Shown piece by piece: positions 26,882 to 35,184 of a DNA stretch of 43,178 nucleotides. A model generated the notes under the pieces. The model worked only from the letters and a program-made list of their open reading frames with translations, was not told where the DNA came from and searched no databases. This DNA is from Neisseriaceae bacterium. Lineage in GTDB: Bacteria; Pseudomonadota; Gammaproteobacteria; Burkholderiales; Chromobacteriaceae. How positions within the stretch are numbered: position 1 is the stretch's first letter; every line of letters begins with the position of its first letter. Position numbers and translations under genes: made by a program. Location: the NCBI GenBank assembly GCA_027484385.1, contig JAIXTB010000140.1, positions 1 through 43,178 of the forward strand. Reading direction: 5' to 3'.

Positions 26882-27265
26882 ATGAGTTCGCATCAGGAAA
26901 GCCCGTTCAAGGGAAAAACCGGCGTAAAGCGCCTGATCAATGCGTTTGGCTACTCGCTGGATGGCTTACGTGCCGCTTACCGGCACGAAGACGCCTTTCG
27001 CCAGCTCACCTTGTTGGCCATCGTGCTGATTCCACTGGCCTTGTTTGTGGTGCCTGCCACACCGTTGGCGCGGGCACTACTGGTCGCCAGCTCGTTGGCG
27101 ACACTGATCATCGAGCTTTTCAATTCGGCAATTGAAGCAGCGGTGGATCACACCTCGCTGGAACGCCACCCGCTCGCCAAACGGGCCAAAGATATGGGCA
27201 GTGCAGCCCAGCTGCTGGGCCTTGTGAACCTGGCGCTGGTCTGGGGCCTGGTGCTGTTTGGCTAG
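26882..27265 (+). CDS. dgkA: Diacylglycerol kinase DgkA
   Basis: 127 residues from the ATG at 26882, with AGGA upstream; ATG 26876 is the alternative. Small integral membrane kinase that recycles diacylglycerol to phosphatidate. Visible: the amphipathic N-terminus GVKRLINAFGYSLDGLRAAYRHEDAFRQ, three membrane helices, and the signature ELFNSAIEAAVDHTSLERHPLAKRAKDMGSAAQL with the catalytic Glu and Asp. It follows apbE by two bases and is probably the last gene of gshA-gshB-apbE-dgkA. It converges on the chemoreceptor-like gene. Confidence 0.95.
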   Translation: MSSHQESPFKGKTGVKRLINAFGYSLDGLRAAYRHEDAFRQLTLLAIVLIPLALFVVPATPLARALLVASSLATLIIELFNSAIEAAVDHTSLERHPLAKRAKDMGSAAQLLGLVNLALVWGLVLFG

Positions 27266-27326
27266 TGTAGACCCCGCATAACAGATGCAGCATGCGCCAG
27301 GCGCCCTGGGCGGGCAGGGTGCATGA

Positions 27327-28667
27327 CTACGGTGGGCTGGTGGTTTCGTTTGTCAGCGTGCCGATAGATAGCTCGGCAATATGGCTGGTGGCTTGCTGCG
27401 TACGCTCGGCCAGTTTGCGTACTTCGTCGGCAACCACGGCAAAGCCACGCCCGGCTTCACCCACACGGGCGGCCTCGATGGCGGCATTGAGTGCCAGCAG
27501 ATTGGTTTGCTCGGAGATATCGCGGATGATGCTGACCAGGCCGGTCACTTTCTGATAGTTCTCGGTCATGCGCTGCTGGTGTGTCAGCTCGCGCTGGCGT
27601 AGCTGTTCCTGTGTTTTACTGGCATCGATATCGGTCAGTGCACCCACTACGCGCAAGGGGGTGCCATCTGCCGCGCGCCGTGTCTGGCCTTTGGCGCGAA
27701 ACCAGCGGTATTCCCCGTTTTTGAGCATAAGCCGGTAAGTAATGTCATAAGGGGTATGGCCGCTACGGTCTACCAGATGAGCCTTGAATGCCGTTACCAC
27801 GCGGTCGCGGTCTTCCGGGTGCAGCCGGGATGCCCAGCTATCCAGCACATTGGGGAAATCGTTTTCATCCTGATAGCCCAGCAGATAGCGGAACTGGTCC
27901 GACCACCAGAAAGGGTTGGCCGCATTGACCGGGTCGCCTGCGATGACTTCCATGTCCCACAGCCCGTCAGACAGCATTTCGGTGGCCAGCTCAAAGCGAG
28001 TGAGTGTGGTGTGCAGTGCCTGTTCCTGATCACGTATCGCCTGAATGTCGGTTAGCGCCCCCGCGACGCGCAATGGTTGGCCTTGCGCGTCGCGTTTGGT
28101 TTCGCCGCGGGCGCGAAACCAGCGATAGCTTCCGTTTTTCAGCATCAGCCGGTAGGTAATATCGTAAGGTGTGGCACCGGTATGGTCGTTCAGATGGCGG
28201 CTGAAGGCGGCAAGGGTGCGCTCTTTGTCTTCCGGGTGCAGGCGTGACGACCAGCTGCCCAGCGTATTGGGGAATTCGTTTTCCGAGTCAAAGCCCAACA
28301 AGTGCCGGAAGGCGGGTGACCACCAGAACGGATAGTGCTCATGAATGGGCTGCGCCGGGTTGATTTCCATATCCCACAGGCCATCTGCCGTAGCGCGTTG
28401 CATCAGCTCCAGCCGGTCGGCCAGGTTTTTTCTGTCGGCGGCACTGCGGGCTTTTTCTGTGGCGGCATCCCGCTGGGCTTCGCTCAGCGCCTGGCCAAGT
28501 TGCTGCAAGGTTTCCATTTTGGCTTGCAGCGTGGAGAGCACGCTGATGATGCGTTCTCTGCTGTCTTTCTGGCCCGCTGCCGGGTGGGTGCCTACCGTGC
28601 TTTCTACCGCTGAGATGAAGGCATCCAGCCGCTGCCGGCTGCTTTTGCTGAATTCCAGACCGAACAT
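27327..28667 (-). CDS. Soluble chemoreceptor-like protein with two duplicated PAS domains
   Basis: 446 residues from the ATG at 28667 (AGGAG six bases upstream). No membrane helix or signal peptide. A helical N-terminus (about 45-90) leads to two PAS domains of the PAS_3 type at 94-208 and 233-347. They are about two-thirds identical by eye ([49 protein letters not shown]), so an internal tandem duplication of about 417 bases is evident. The C-terminus has only the hairpin tip of a methyl-accepting chemotaxis domain ([40 protein letters not shown]), which contacts CheA/CheW. Probably a cytoplasmic, energy- or ligand-sensing receptor. Confidence 0.88.
   Translation of the reverse strand: MFGLEFSKSSRQRLDAFISAVESTVGTHPAAGQKDSRERIISVLSTLQAKMETLQQLGQALSEAQRDAATEKARSAADRKNLADRLELMQRATADGLWDMEINPAQPIHEHYPFWWSPAFRHLLGFDSENEFPNTLGSWSSRLHPEDKERTLAAFSRHLNDHTGATPYDITYRLMLKNGSYRWFRARGETKRDAQGQPLRVAGALTDIQAIRDQEQALHTTLTRFELATEMLSDGLWDMEVIAGDPVNAANPFWWSDQFRYLLGYQDENDFPNVLDSWASRLHPEDRDRVVTAFKAHLVDRSGHTPYDITYRLMLKNGEYRWFRAKGQTRRAADGTPLRVVGALTDIDASKTQEQLRQRELTHQQRMTENYQKVTGLVSIIRDISEQTNLLALNAAIEAARVGEAGRGFAVVADEVRKLAERTQQATSHIAELSIGTLTNETTSPP
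27915..27924 (-). repeat. Uptake-like 10-mer GTTGGCCGCA (copy 14)
   Basis: Exact copy in the chemoreceptor-like gene; on its coding strand read as Ala-Ala-Asn. Confidence 0.85.
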
Positions 28668-28796
28668 GGCGCTCTCCTGTGTAATGTGGGCGCTGCTGCC
28701 GTGTGGGCATGCAGGCTTCATTATGAGAAGACACTATGCATATCTTTAAAACGCTGACTAATGGTGCTGCTGAATGTGGCCGCTGGCCACCGGGGT

Positions 28797-29171
28797 TCAG
28801 CTATCGGCGCGTGGCCGGTACAGCAACCCGGGTACGACCCGGATCATGCCAGGTTCGAAAGGCACCTCCCCCTCATTGCCGACCAGTTCCCAGGTGGTAT
28901 CGTGTGTTTGCAAGAGGCGGTAAACCGGGGTGCCAGCCTGGTACCACAGCAGCTGCTGGCCCTGAAAGTAATCCAGCGGCAGTAGCGGGCGGTCGTCTTG
29001 CACGAACATGGCCAGCGTATCCGGAGCCTGGGCGGCGATCTGCTCACGCTCGGCCAGCCAGATGCCGATCATCATCACCAGAAACGACAGTGCCAGCAGT
29101 GGCCAGGCGCCTCCGATGGCAAACACCACGGTCAGCACGCTGCTGCCGCTAAGAAAAAATTGGCTGTTCAT
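28797..29171 (-). CDS. Small membrane protein of unknown function
   Basis: 124 residues, ATG at 29171. I do not recognise the family. The N-terminal third is hydrophobic (SVLTVVFAIGGAWPLLALSFLVMMIGIWLA), giving one or two membrane helices. A soluble part of about 75 residues follows (LPLDYFQGQQLLWYQAGTPVYRLLQTHDTTWELVGNEG). The ribosome site is weak. Codon use and base composition are like the neighbours, which supports a real gene. It lies alone between the chemoreceptor-like gene and topA, both on the same strand. Confidence 0.6.
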   Translation of the reverse strand: MNSQFFLSGSSVLTVVFAIGGAWPLLALSFLVMMIGIWLAEREQIAAQAPDTLAMFVQDDRPLLPLDYFQGQQLLWYQAGTPVYRLLQTHDTTWELVGNEGEVPFEPGMIRVVPGLLYRPRADS

Positions 29172-29342
29172 GCTGAGTGTCCGCAGCGCACCCGGCTAGA
29201 GGTGCAGGTTTGCCATGTCATGCAGCGCAGCAGGGCGATGCATGGCCCGGTGGGGCTGTCCGTCTGACAAACGCGGTAGGTGTTTGCGTGGCCATGCTGG
29301 CCACAGGCGGGCGGCTAGAGTTGAAGCTTAGTGGCTTTTCTG

Positions 29343-29390
29343 CATGATTTTTGCGTGAAATCCGCCACATCATCATGAGTTTTGCGTGAA
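29343..29390. repeat. Pair of 17-base direct repeats, 31 bases apart
   Basis: CATGATTTTTGCGTGAA (29343-29359) and CATGAGTTTTGCGTGAA (29374-29390) differ at one base; the period of 31 bases is close to three helical turns. They lie between topA and the small membrane-protein gene, about 170 bases upstream of the latter. Confidence 0.65.
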
Positions 29391-29410
29391 CTGTGTGGAT
29401 GAGCCAGGCA

Positions 29411-29438
29411 TAAAAAAAGCCAGCCCGCAGGCTGGCTT
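29411..29438 (-). terminator. topA terminator (minus strand)
   Basis: 9-bp perfect stem AAGCCAGCC / GGCTGGCTT with a four-base loop; on the minus strand it is followed by a run of T. Confidence 0.85.
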
Positions 29439-29453
29439 GTGTGTGGCGGAGCA

Positions 29454-31748
29454 TCAGGCTTCCGCTTTGCCTTCCGGCGGGGCGATCTGCTCGGCGTAGC
29501 CGCATTCTTTCTGCGGGCATACTTTCTCGGTGCCACGGCGTTTGGTGGTTTTCAGAGTCAGGATCGGCCAGTTGCATTTAGGGCAAGGCTCGGCAATCGG
29601 CGGGTTCCAGGTGGCGTATTTGCACTTGGGATAGGTGTTGCAGCTGTAGAACAGCTTGCCGTAGCGGCTCTTGCGTTCGATCAGGCTGCCGGTCTTGCAT
29701 TCCGGGCACTGTACACCGGTGTCGCGTGGCTTTTCCAGTGGCTCGATGTGCTTGCACTTGGGGTAGTTGGCGCAGCCGATAAATTTGCCGAAGCGGCCTT
29801 TTTTGATGTGCAGCTCGCCGCCACATTCCGGGCAGGTGCGGTCTTCGATTACGGTAGGCGCTTCGGCTTCTGCCGCTGCCTGCTCGGCGGTTTCACCCAC
29901 GTTGCGGGTGTAGTCGCAGTCCGGGTAGCCGGTGCAGGCGATGAAACGGCCGCGTTTGCCAAACTTGATCGACAGCGGTTTGCTGCATTTCGGGCAGGCT
30001 TCGTCCAGGCTTTCGGTGGTGACTTCTGCGCGCGAAATACCTTCTTTTTCGGTGATCTGCTTGGAAAATCCCTTCCAGAAGCTATCCATCACCGGCACCC
30101 ACTGGCGGCTGCCACTAGCGATTTCATCCAGCTGGTTTTCCAGCTTGGCGGTAAAGTTGTAGTCCACGTACTGAGCAAAGTGCTCGGTCAGGAACTTGTT
30201 AACGATGTCGCCGGTATCGGTAGGGAAGAAGCGCTTTTTGTCGATGATGACGTATTCGCGGTCTTTCAGCGTGGAGATGATGCTGGCGTAGGTGGACGGG
30301 CGGCCGATGCCGAATTCTTCCAGCGCTTTGACCAGGCTGGCTTCCGAGAAGCGTGGCGGCGGCTGGGTAAAGTGCTGGTCGCCGTACAGCTTGTCTACCG
30401 GCAGGGTCTCGCCTTCGGTCAGCAGTGGCAGCTTGGCGTTTTCTTCGTCTTCGGCGTCGTCTACGTCTTCTTCGTACACCGACAGGAAGCCGGCAAACAC
30501 CTGTACCTGGCCGCTGGCGCGGAAGATGCCGTCGCCTACGGCGATATCGATGCTGGTGGTGTCAAAGCGTGCCGGCGCCATCTGGCAGGCCAGGGTGCGC
30601 TTCCATACCATGTCGTACAGTTTGAACTGGTCGGTGGTCAGGAACGGTTTTACCGATTCCGGCGTGCGCAGGATGGACGTCGGGCGGATCGCCTCGTGCG
30701 CTTCCTGGGCATTCTTGGACTTGTTCTTGTAGCTGACAGCGTTTTTGGGCAAGTGCTCGGCGTCGAAACGCTCGGCGATGTAGCCGCGGATTTCTTCTAC
30801 CGCTTCATTGGCCAGCGCCACCGAGTCGGTACGCATATAGGTAATCAGACCCACGGTGCCCTGGCCGATGTCGATACCTTCATACAGCTGCTGCGCGGTA
30901 CGCATGGTGCGGTCAGTGGTCATGCCCAGCTTGCGTACGGCCTCTTGCTGCAGGGTGGACGTGGTGAACGGCGCGGCAGGGCTGCGCGATTTCTTTTTCT
31001 TTTCGATGCTGGTGACGTTGGCCGCATGGCCGGCCAGCAAGCCCAGGATGCGGCTTTGCTCCGCTTCGTTGGGCACGTCGAATTGTTCCAGCTTTTTACC
31101 GGCAAACTGGGTGAGCTTGGCGCTGAACTTGGTCCGGCTCTTATGGCTGTCCAGGTGTACGGTCCAGTACTCCTGCTCAACAAAGGCCTTGATCTCGTTT
31201 TCGCGTTCGCAGATCAGGCGCAGCGCCGGGCTTTGTACGCGGCCGGCGGACAGGCCGCGGCGGATTTTCTTCCACAGCAGCGGGGACAGGTTGAAACCTA
31301 CCAGATAGTCCAGTGCGCGGCGTGCTTGCTGGGCGTCTACCAGGTCCTGCGCAATAGCGCGCGGGTTGGCGATGGCTTCCAGTACCGCGTTTTTGGTGAT
31401 CTCGTGGAACACCACGCGTTGGGCGGTTTTGTCCTTCAACAGTTTTTTCTTGTTGAGGATTTCTACCAGGTGCCAGGAAATGGCTTCGCCTTCGCGGTCC
31501 GGATCCGTTGCCAGATAGACATGGTCTACCTTGCCCACGGCTTCGACGATGGCGTCCACGTGTTTGCTGTTGCGCGCAATCAGCTGGTACTTCATGGCGA
31601 AGTCTTTTTCCGGGTCCACGGCACCGTTTTTCGGTACCAGGTCGCGCACGTGGCCGTAGGAAGCCAGGACTTCAAAGTCCGGGCCCAGGTATTTTTTCAG
31701 CGTTTTCGCCTTGGAGGGCGATTCGACGATCAGGAGACTGGAGGGCAT
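29454..31748 (-). CDS. topA: DNA topoisomerase I
   Basis: 764 residues from the ATG at 31748; the ORF track start at 31859 adds an unconserved leader. It relaxes negative supercoils. The N-terminal Toprim domain is LLIVESPSKAKTLKKYLG with DPDREGEAISWH. The 5Y-CAP region has GLITYMRTDSVAL with the active-site Tyr, followed by HEAIRPT. Four C-terminal zinc-ribbon modules are visible: CPKC..CTGYPDC, CPECGG..CANYPKC, CPECKTG..CNTYPKC and CPKCNWP..CPQKEC. The ribosome site is weak. Contains one uptake-like 10-mer. Confidence 0.97.
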   Translation of the reverse strand: MPSSLLIVESPSKAKTLKKYLGPDFEVLASYGHVRDLVPKNGAVDPEKDFAMKYQLIARNSKHVDAIVEAVGKVDHVYLATDPDREGEAISWHLVEILNKKKLLKDKTAQRVVFHEITKNAVLEAIANPRAIAQDLVDAQQARRALDYLVGFNLSPLLWKKIRRGLSAGRVQSPALRLICERENEIKAFVEQEYWTVHLDSHKSRTKFSAKLTQFAGKKLEQFDVPNEAEQSRILGLLAGHAANVTSIEKKKKSRSPAAPFTTSTLQQEAVRKLGMTTDRTMRTAQQLYEGIDIGQGTVGLITYMRTDSVALANEAVEEIRGYIAERFDAEHLPKNAVSYKNKSKNAQEAHEAIRPTSILRTPESVKPFLTTDQFKLYDMVWKRTLACQMAPARFDTTSIDIAVGDGIFRASGQVQVFAGFLSVYEEDVDDAEDEENAKLPLLTEGETLPVDKLYGDQHFTQPPPRFSEASLVKALEEFGIGRPSTYASIISTLKDREYVIIDKKRFFPTDTGDIVNKFLTEHFAQYVDYNFTAKLENQLDEIASGSRQWVPVMDSFWKGFSKQITEKEGISRAEVTTESLDEACPKCSKPLSIKFGKRGRFIACTGYPDCDYTRNVGETAEQAAAEAEAPTVIEDRTCPECGGELHIKKGRFGKFIGCANYPKCKHIEPLEKPRDTGVQCPECKTGSLIERKSRYGKLFYSCNTYPKCKYATWNPPIAEPCPKCNWPILTLKTTKRRGTEKVCPQKECGYAEQIAPPEGKAEA
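31017..31026 (-). repeat. Uptake-like 10-mer GTTGGCCGCA (copy 15)
   Basis: Exact copy in topA; on its coding strand read as Ala-Ala-Asn. Confidence 0.85.
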
Positions 31749-31802
31749 GTCTGCTTTGTTTTCAGTAGCACGCCATGGGGCGCGACATATTGTGTATTCA
31801 TC

Positions 31803-31837
31803 AAACAAAACAAGAGCGCAAGGTTTTGCGCTCTTGT
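31803..31837 (-). terminator. smg terminator (minus strand), upstream of topA
   Basis: Perfect 12-bp stem ACAAGAGCGCAA / TTGCGCTCTTGT with a four-base loop; on the minus strand followed by TTTGTTTGA. It separates the LysM-dprA-smg unit from topA. Confidence 0.82.
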
Positions 31838-31850
31838 CGAATCCTGACAC

Positions 31851-31860
31851 TGCGGCCAAC
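31851..31860 (+). repeat. Uptake-like 10-mer TGCGGCCAAC (copy 16)
   Basis: Exact copy in the smg-topA gap, next to the terminator hairpin; non-coding. Confidence 0.85.
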
Positions 31861-31882
31861 CTTGATGGCGCGCAGTGTGTGC

Positions 31883-32341
31883 TTATTGCATGGTGGGTTC
31901 GCCGTGCAGGGCGCTGAGCAGGTCTTCACCTACCAGCACCGGCAGCTCTGCGCGTTGTGCCCACAGTACCATCAGCGCGGCCAGTTTGGCTGTTGGCAGG
32001 GTAATTTCGTCGTCCGGCATGACCAGCAGCCGGTCGATCAGCATTTCTCGCTGGGCGGGTGACAGGGCGCCATTGTGTTCCAGAAACACAATCAGGCCGC
32101 GTACATCACTGGGCAGGCGCGAGATTTCGTACTCGTGAAAAACACGCATGCCACTGCCTTCGTTGGCACCCAGATAGGCACCTTCATTCAGCTCGTTCAG
32201 GCCGTCAAGCCAGTCCAGTGCGTCGCTGATTTCCTCATTTTCGAAACCTGCTGCGGCGAGCTGGCGCCCCAGATCATCACGGGCGGGGCAATGATCGGGG
32301 TCATTGAATTCTTCTAGCAAAAAGGCGAGAACGTCAAACAT
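31883..32341 (-). CDS. smg: Smg family protein (DUF494)
   Basis: 152 residues, ATG at 32341. Matches the Smg family, a conserved acidic protein of unknown function: MFDVLAFLLEEFNDPDHCPARDDLGRQLAAAGFENEEISDALDWLDGL, then FHEYEISRLPSDVRGLIVFLEHNGALSPAQREMLIDRLL. Smg next to dprA is a common order in beta- and gammaproteobacteria, which supports the call. No clear ribosome site; 30 bases separate it from dprA, so it is probably read on the same transcript. A strong terminator follows. Confidence 0.92.
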   Translation of the reverse strand: MFDVLAFLLEEFNDPDHCPARDDLGRQLAAAGFENEEISDALDWLDGLNELNEGAYLGANEGSGMRVFHEYEISRLPSDVRGLIVFLEHNGALSPAQREMLIDRLLVMPDDEITLPTAKLAALMVLWAQRAELPVLVGEDLLSALHGEPTMQ

Positions 32342-32371
32342 CTATAGGAATCAGTCACTTGTAGGGGTTGG

Positions 32372-33463
32372 CTAGTGGGCGTCGGCTCGGCGCTGGTAGC
32401 GCCCGCCTTGCATGCTGTCGACATGGCCCAGTAGTTCGAGCTCAAGAAGCATCGCGTAAACGTCCCCCGCCGTCAACCCGAGCCGGCTGGCAAGGGTGTC
32501 GGCGTCTACCGGGTCGTAGCCCATGGCCTGCAGAATATCGGGGCCCTGGGTGAGGGCGGGTTCTGCTGCGGCGGCGCTGTCAGGCTGCGGGGCGGATGGC
32601 TTGCCGATTTCGTCCAGTACGTCGTCTACCGTTTCCACCAGCCGCGCACCGTCCTTGATCAGGCGGTGGCAGCCGCGGGCCTGCGGGTTCAGGATGGAGC
32701 CGGGTATGGCCATGACTTCGCGCCCGGCTTCCAGTGACAGGCGGGCGGTGATCAGCGAGCCGCTTTGCAGGGTAGCCTCCACCACCAGGCAACCACGGCA
32801 CAGGCCGGCAATGATGCGGTTGCGGCGCGGGAAGTGCTGCGCCAGCGGGCCCATGCCCAGCGCAAACTCGGACAAAATCAGGCCCTGCTCGGCGATCTGG
32901 TGCGCCAGCTTGCGGTTGCTGGCCGGGTACACGCGGTCTATGCCGGTGCCGATGATGGCAATGGTGCCGCCGCCAGCGGCCAAGGCGCCTTCGTGGGCGG
33001 CGGCGTCTATGCCGCCGGCCAGGCCGCTGACGATGGTGTAGCCCTGTGCGGCCAGCCTTTTGGCAAAGGTGCGGGCGTTATCTTCGCCCTGCGGGGTGGC
33101 ATTGCGGCTACCCACGATGGCCAGCATCGGTGTGGCGAGCAGGGCTCGCTGGCCGCGGGCAAACAGCAGTGGCGGGGCGGCACCGGCCTCGGCCAGCTGG
33201 CAGGGGTAGTCCGGGTCATTCAGGGTGAGCAGGCTGCAGCCAGGCTGCTGTGCCCAGGCAAGGGCATCGGCGGCGCTCTGGCGGGCGATCTCGCCGCCCA
33301 GCGCATCCAGCGCCTCGCCTTCCAGTACGCCGGCGAGCTGGCTACGGTTGGCCGCCAGTACGGCGCTGGCGCTGCCAAAGCGCTGCAGAAGCTGCAAAAA
33401 ACGCTGCGGGCCAATGCCGGGCGACAGTGCCAGGGTGGCCCAGTCTTGCAGGCTGTAACTCAT
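32372..33463 (-). CDS. dprA: DNA processing protein DprA
   Basis: 363 residues, ATG at 33463. DprA loads RecA on incoming single-stranded DNA during natural transformation. An N-terminal helix-hairpin-helix/SAM-like part (WATLALSPGIGPQRFLQLLQRFG) precedes the Rossmann core: LAIVGSRNATPQGEDNARTFAKRLAAQGYTIVSGLAGGIDAAAHEGAL, GTGIDRVYPASNRKLA, FPRRNRIIAGLCRGCLVVEA, GSLITARLSLEAGREVMAIPGS. A C-terminal winged helix (DADTLASRLGLTAGDVYAMLLELELLGHV) is present. The ATG overlaps the stop of the LysM gene (ATGA). Its presence shows competence potential, which matters for the uptake-like 10-mer. Confidence 0.96.
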   Translation of the reverse strand: MSYSLQDWATLALSPGIGPQRFLQLLQRFGSASAVLAANRSQLAGVLEGEALDALGGEIARQSAADALAWAQQPGCSLLTLNDPDYPCQLAEAGAAPPLLFARGQRALLATPMLAIVGSRNATPQGEDNARTFAKRLAAQGYTIVSGLAGGIDAAAHEGALAAGGGTIAIIGTGIDRVYPASNRKLAHQIAEQGLILSEFALGMGPLAQHFPRRNRIIAGLCRGCLVVEATLQSGSLITARLSLEAGREVMAIPGSILNPQARGCHRLIKDGARLVETVDDVLDEIGKPSAPQPDSAAAAEPALTQGPDILQAMGYDPVDADTLASRLGLTAGDVYAMLLELELLGHVDSMQGGRYQRRADAH

Positions 33464-34473
33464 TCGGGCTGGGCGATGCGGTCGCCCACGATGACAGGCT
33501 GGGTGGCATCGACCACCAGGGCGTAGGAAGCCTTGTTGAAGACGCGGTAGACGATCAGGCGGCCCACTTGCTGGGTAGGCAGCAACGCGTGTTGCTTGGG
33601 CGCAATCTGCACGCTGCGCGGCGCACGGTAGATGCCGAAGACGTGGCCGATTTCTACCCCGTCGCGCAGGCCACGGTTGATCATTACATTATAATTCTGG
33701 CCGATTTCGTTCACGCCGTTGTAGGCGCTGACCACACGGCCTTCCAGCGCTGCCGGTGCTTCGTGCGGGGAATATTGCGGTACGGTGAACTGGCTGGCTT
33801 TCATGAGGCGGTCGCCTACCAGGACTTCTTCTGCCACTTTACCCACCATCAGGGTGCTGATGGTGTCCAGCTTGCTCACTGTCAGCTCGCCGCCATAGGT
33901 GACTTCATGGCCCAGCACTTCTTTGGTGTCCGGGTCGGTAATGGTGCGGCCCAGGCGGTACGCTTGCCAGGTGCCACCGGCATCCAGGCCCTGCCCGTAG
34001 GCGACATCGGTGGTTGACAGGATCACCCGGTTGTCCTGGCCGGCGATGATGCGTGGCGCGTTGTTGTAGCTGGACAGGTCGTCCAGCAGCAGCGGGCGCT
34101 TCAGGAAGGGCTCGATCATGCGGGCCGGGATGGTGCTGATCGCGGCATCCAGCGACTGGCTGCGAATCTGGGGTGACAACTTCACCACACGATTCCCCTC
34201 GCGGCGCAGAACCGGTTCGCCGTCTATCATGTCCAATACTAGGGTTTCACCGGGGTAGATCAAGTGGGGGTTCTTGACCTCGTCGCGGTTCAGGCGCCAC
34301 AGCTGTGGCCACTTCCAGGGCGACTTCAGGTAGCGGGCCGAAATATCCCACAGGGTATCGCCCTTCTTGACCACGTAGCGTTGCGGTGCGCCCTCGCGCA
34401 GCACCAGTGTGTCGGCGTAAGCCGGTGCAGACAGGCCAATGGCAATGAGTAGCGATATAATAGGTTTAAACAT
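33460..34473 (-). CDS. Exported LysM-domain protein upstream of dprA
   Basis: 337 residues from the ATG at 34473; the ORF track start is a GTG at 34500. A signal peptide (FKPIISLLIAIGLSAPAYA) is followed at once by a LysM domain (QRYVVKKGDTLWDISARYLKSPWKWPQLWRLNRDEVKNPHLIYPGETLVL), which binds peptidoglycan. The remaining 240 residues are a conserved periplasmic region without known catalytic motif (RIIAGQDNRVILSTTDVAYGQGL, INRGLRDGVEIGHVFGIYR, VGRLIVYRVFNKASYALVVDATQPVIVGDRI). This gene is usually found between def and dprA in betaproteobacteria. It is divergent from def and coupled to dprA. Function unknown, probably cell-wall related. Confidence 0.88.
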   Translation of the reverse strand: MFKPIISLLIAIGLSAPAYADTLVLREGAPQRYVVKKGDTLWDISARYLKSPWKWPQLWRLNRDEVKNPHLIYPGETLVLDMIDGEPVLRREGNRVVKLSPQIRSQSLDAAISTIPARMIEPFLKRPLLLDDLSSYNNAPRIIAGQDNRVILSTTDVAYGQGLDAGGTWQAYRLGRTITDPDTKEVLGHEVTYGGELTVSKLDTISTLMVGKVAEEVLVGDRLMKASQFTVPQYSPHEAPAALEGRVVSAYNGVNEIGQNYNVMINRGLRDGVEIGHVFGIYRAPRSVQIAPKQHALLPTQQVGRLIVYRVFNKASYALVVDATQPVIVGDRIAQPE

Positions 34474-34580
34474 CAGAAAGTGACCCCATTTGACCGGCAC
34501 TTGAGAAAAAGGCTAACCGGATGCTGGCAACATTATCGTTCTGGCTGCCGCCATCCCACAACTGGAAATCTGTTTGAATC

Positions 34581-35084
34581 ATGGCACTGCTTAACATCCT
34601 GCACTACCCGGACCCGCGCCTGCACAAGGTAGCCGCCCCGGTCACCCTCTTCGACGCGGCGCTGCAAAAGCAGGTCGATGATATGTTCGAAACCATGCAC
34701 GAGGCCAAAGGTATCGGCCTGGCAGCCACGCAAGTGAACTATCACTATCGCCTGCTGGTGATCGATGTGTCGGAAGACAAAAGCCAGCCGCTGGTGGTGA
34801 TCAACCCCGAGTTCCTGCAAAAAGACGGCGAAACCGTGTACGAAGAAGGCTGCCTGTCGGTGCCTGGCGTGTACGACAAAGTGACCCGTGCCGAGCGCGT
34901 AAAGCTGCGTGCCCAGAACGCCAAGGGCGAGTTTTTCGAGCTGGAGGCCGACGGCCTGCTGGCCATCTGCCTGCAGCACGAGGTAGATCATCTGGACGGC
35001 AAAGTGTTCGTGGAATACCTGTCCGAGATGAAGCAAAGCCGTATCAAGACCAAGCTGAAAAAGCGCGAAAAACAAAACATGTAA
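34581..35084 (+). CDS. def: Peptide deformylase
   Basis: 167 residues, ATG at 34581. Removes the formyl group from the N-terminal Met of new proteins. All three metal-site motifs are present: [10 protein letters not shown] (GxGLAAxQ), EEGCLSVPG (EGCLS with the Cys ligand) and QHEVDHLDG (HExDH with the two His ligands and catalytic Glu). The N-terminus [20 protein letters not shown] is typical. The ribosome site is weak. It is paired with fmt, which adds the formyl group, but a terminator lies between them. Confidence 0.97.
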   Translation: MALLNILHYPDPRLHKVAAPVTLFDAALQKQVDDMFETMHEAKGIGLAATQVNYHYRLLVIDVSEDKSQPLVVINPEFLQKDGETVYEEGCLSVPGVYDKVTRAERVKLRAQNAKGEFFELEADGLLAICLQHEVDHLDGKVFVEYLSEMKQSRIKTKLKKREKQNM

Positions 35085-35117
35085 GCTGCTGCAGCCTCTT
35101 GCTGCTGTAGTGGATCG

Positions 35118-35146
35118 GGGCACGCAAGCGTGCCCTTTGGCTTTTT
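35118..35146 (+). terminator. Terminator between def and fmt
   Basis: GGGCACGC-AA-GCGTGCCC stem (the inner pairs open to a CAAG loop), then TTTGGCTTTTT. Confidence 0.65.
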
Positions 35147-35184
35147 AGCCCTGGCCCAGGCCACGCTGCCAGGAAAGACACCCG

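Noticed and set aside
27290-27320. Terminator between dgkA and the chemoreceptor-like gene (CCAGG-CGC-CCTGG)
   Set aside because: Short stem without a T-run on either side; not enough to call.
29439-31847. 802-residue plus-strand ORF opposite topA
   Set aside because: Antisense shadow of topA; Phe/Val/Gly/Ala-rich with no domain.
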